From Diospyros lotus (Eukaryota; Streptophyta; Magnoliopsida; Ericales; Ebenaceae): a stretch of DNA of 64,000 nucleotides. The notes beneath the pieces are model-generated. The model was not told the DNA's origin. It made no database searches and was given only the letters and a program-made list of their open reading frames with translations. Every line of letters starts with the position of its first letter. Positions within the stretch are counted from its first letter, which is position 1. This document shows, in pieces, positions 61,155 through 64,000 of the stretch. The translations under genes and the position numbers were made by a program. The stretch lies in contig NC_068351.1 of NCBI RefSeq assembly GCF_014633365.1, forward strand, positions 7,632,907-7,696,906. Reading direction: 5' to 3'.

Positions 61155-62066
61155 TCACGAAAGAAGAAAATGTGTTTTGACTCTTTCCTCAAGCAAGAAC
61201 TCCCAGTATTTCCTCCCTCAAAAATAGGACACGATAAAATTGGAGAGGAAGTAGAACCAAAATTCTGGACCTATAGCTCAGCAACAAATTGAGTAATTTG
61301 GCTGGAGATATGGGGTAAAATTTTAAGCAATTTTCTTCTACAGAGGGAGTTGGGAAAGATGCTCTTAACTTTTCTTTGGCAATTAATTGAATCCAGAAAT
61401 TCCATCCTATCCCAAGCTATATATATGGCTGAGAAATCTAATGTAATTGTATTAAGCATTATATCACATAATATCTTCTACTTAGTCAGTTAGTCTCAGA
61501 ATGCAAGGAAAACATGCTAGTATTCTGTCTACAAACATGTATAAAGTTAAATGGCATCATTATATGATCTCTGCATACAAAGGGATGGGATGAAAACTCC
61601 CTTTCATTGTACAACTTGCTACCAAAATAATAAAGGCTCTCCTTGGCCTACAAGAACATTCTCCAGAAAAAGATGAACACATTCACAGAGCCCCAAAACC
61701 AATCAAATAAGCATAAGCTAAGAGACTGTACAAATATGAAATTTATATGCTTTACCAATAGCATGAGCCGTAAAAAGAGATTCAGAATCTAGATAGAGGT
61801 TGTGGCTATAATCAACATCAAAGTAACCTCTTATTTTCCCAAAAAATAACTTGGTTCAAGGGAGAGAACGAAGGGGAATTTTCTTTCCATTAGGGCTTTG
61901 AAGCTCTCTGTTTCTGTGTCGGTTTGGTTTCACAATAGAGTTAAGGTCGACACTACATGACTCTCTGGTTCGATCAACCGGTGCTTTGATTGTTTCAGTT
62001 AGGGCTTGGAAGCAAGAAAAAGGACAAAATCAGGAGAAGAAAACAAAATTAAACAAAACGACTAAC

Positions 62067-62350
62067 TTGCGGCGACTAGCTGCGGCCGGCGTCGGCTTCT
62101 CCCGCCCTCTCTCTCTCTCGTTTTGATTCAGGTGCCGAAGGGTTTTTAGCTAGATCGATCACCTTGCAATCTTGAAATCAAGAATTAGCCTGGTGGGGGA
62201 TTCACCGAAAGCTTCGACTCTCCACGTCGATCAAGAAATAGAAAGTGCAAGCGGGCAGTGAAGAGGGAAGAGAAGGGAAGTGGTTTTTTTCTATTGCGAA
62301 TGGGCTCTGCTTTTGGGGGGGGGGGGCTGGTAGTGGTAACGGATGGCGTT
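62067..62350 (-). other. Inferred 5'UTR exon of the PF09713 gene
   Basis: The coding start at 59152 is preceded by a splice acceptor, TTTTAG at about 59168-59163, so the leader must be split. The only GC-richer, leader-like block upstream on the minus strand is about 62067-62350. It has a GA-rich stretch (CT on the plus strand) and a plausible donor CGCAA|GTTAGT at 62067/62066. The transcription start is not determined. Confidence 0.45.
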
Positions 62351-62468
62351 TTCTTCAAGTGTATTGGGATGAGTCAGCTTGCGAAGCGCAGACGCGTGTT
62401 GGCGCGGGGGCAGAGAGTGGGCGGGCCCCGCTACTAGAGACATCGGGCTGACTGGGACTCTATTTAAA

Positions 62469-62499
<31 letters not shown>

Positions 62500-64000
62500 A
62501 TCTGACACTAGGGCCTCGGCGTGGCGTGCTCCATTCCATTTCCACCTGGATTATTATGTTATTTAAATAATAAAAATATCTCATATACCTTATCCTCTCG
62601 TCTCGTCTCGCCACTTTTTGTCAACTTAAATTAAAATAATATTTTAATTACGTGTCTTACCGTTTTATATAATCTGATCACCTTACTTCGTTATTTTAAA
62701 TAAATAATATTTTAAATATTTTAATTATATAATATAATTTATAATGTGATTCGTAAAATATCAAGAATATTTTTTTTTTCATTCATACCAACAAAACATT
62801 AAAAAATACAAATTTTAAATAAATAATGACAGTGTTTGTGTTAAAAAAGTTAAATTGTTTGTTTAAAGGATATATTCTCTTCTTGACAATAGGACTTTGA
62901 CTCCGACTATAATGTCCGAAAATTTATTTATATATTATATATCTTTCACTTATCTCAAATTTTTGTGACAGGTGTCGCTTCATTCAATTGCCACCTGGCA
63001 TTGCGATGTTTCAAAACCCAACCTCCCCCACAAAGTTAAACTAACTGCAGGTAAAAAGGAGGGTAAACAGTTACAAGATTTTTTTAAAAGATTAATTCTA
63101 AAGAAGATTCACATCCAATACTTAATAATAATGAATGTTAAAATATAATAACAAAATTCAGATTATGGAGAATGAACATTGAATAATGAATTTGAAATAT
63201 AAAATAAAAATTATAATAAAGTTAAGAAAAAAATTTTGTTTGAGTTGTCAAATTAATCTATTTAGTTTTATTTTAATTTTTAAATGATGGGATCAATTAA
63301 AAAATAAATCATTTATATAATAAATTGATTTGTGTAAGAAATGTATAACTTAAGTTCGCAAGATTAAATGGATTGAACTCAACAAAAATTCGTTAGCAAC
63401 TCGATTGTAAAATATTTTTAAAATTAATTTTATAAAAAATATAAAAATACAACTTTCACTTAGAAGTTTATAGTTAAAAAATTTGAAAATTTAAACTTTT
63501 TTTTAGTAGTTTCACTTTATGTTGTAATACTCTTATCAATAATATTTATAAAACTTAAAAACAATTATATTGTTATACTTTAAAATTTTATAATAATGTA
63601 ACTTATATTATTATATGATTTGAAACTTAGTCATATGGATAAGGGTTATGTATTTTATATTCATTATTATTGTGTTGTAACATTTTGTTTATATTATATA
63701 ATTTTTTAAATAGTTAAAGTATATTTTAAAATAATAGTTATAATATAAGAAATTATAACTTTTTTTATTTTAAAAAATATATTTAAGTAGCCTCAAAGAA
63801 CTTAAGTTGAGCTAGGTTATGGACTCAACCCGACTCTATTTTACATAGTAAGCCAAATTAGATTAAATTTGACTTGTTACAATAACGAATCGAACCGATT
63901 GTTCGATCTGCTTAAAAATATTACATGAATGAATAAAAAAAATTAAAACGAAATATAAAAATTAACGTGAATTGACCTGAAGAAAGTTAAATAATCTTTT
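62351..64000. other. Promoter side of the PF09713 gene and AT-rich intergenic DNA
   Basis: A GC-rich block (62380-62460) and a (TA)n tract at 62472-62500 lie just upstream of the inferred leader, with TATTTAAAT nearby. From 62570 to the end the sequence is very AT-rich, with no coding frame, repeat boundary or gene recognised. Confidence 0.5.

Noticed and set aside
1..64000. A novel multi-gene system formed by the three genes
   Set aside because: The genes are unrelated in pathway, have separate promoters and orientation, and are separated by ordinary transposon-rich DNA.

Overview
The window is nuclear DNA of a flowering plant, almost certainly a eudicot. It is AT-rich, its genes are split by many GT-AG introns, and its intergenic space and introns hold plant-type transposons (Ty1/copia, Ty3/gypsy, hAT, Tourist-like and Mutator-like MITEs, an RTE-type LINE tail). 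I cannot name the species. No bacterial, viral or organellar segment, CRISPR array, rRNA or tRNA gene was recognised.

Three intact protein-coding genes were assembled exon by exon. (1) CAP-D2, the condensin I HEAT-repeat subunit, + strand, 2498-14635: 16 coding exons, 1,340 codons. (2) Plastid cystathionine beta-lyase, + strand, 20111-30861: 13 coding exons, 466 codons, PLP lysine at about residue 280. (3) A plant-specific protein of unknown function with the PF09713/TIGR01589 domain, - strand, 34164-59152: 6 coding exons, 324 codons, with an inferred 5'UTR exon near 62.07-62.35 kb. Genes 2 and 3 converge. The three belong to unrelated processes (chromosome condensation, methionine synthesis, unknown), so nothing suggests a functional cluster.

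Layout: 1-342, end of an old LTR. 343-2497, intergenic DNA and the CAP-D2 promoter. CAP-D2 intron 5 (4976-8231) holds two LTR-retroelement remnants. 14.9-16.5 kb is a MITE whose right terminal repeat was hit by a non-autonomous hAT element. 16.5-20.1 kb is intergenic, with a CTGC-rich island. CBL introns hold a solo LTR, a Tourist-like MITE and other repeat fragments. Gene 3 is inflated to about 28 kb. Its 5.1-kb intron 2 has a mirror-image Mutator-like element that carries a LINE tail. Its 17.4-kb intron 1 has a 3'-truncated copia element split by a nearly complete hAT transposon, then an internally deleted gypsy element. 62.4-64.0 kb is promoter and AT-rich intergenic DNA.

I found no convincing new biological system. 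The best observations are the nested insertions with exact target duplications, a 137-nt foldback inside the hAT element, long transposon-filled introns in a 975-nt gene, a splice donor abutting a CT microsatellite, and an unusual number of long G or C runs. Splice sites and terminal repeats were read by eye; no search was run.
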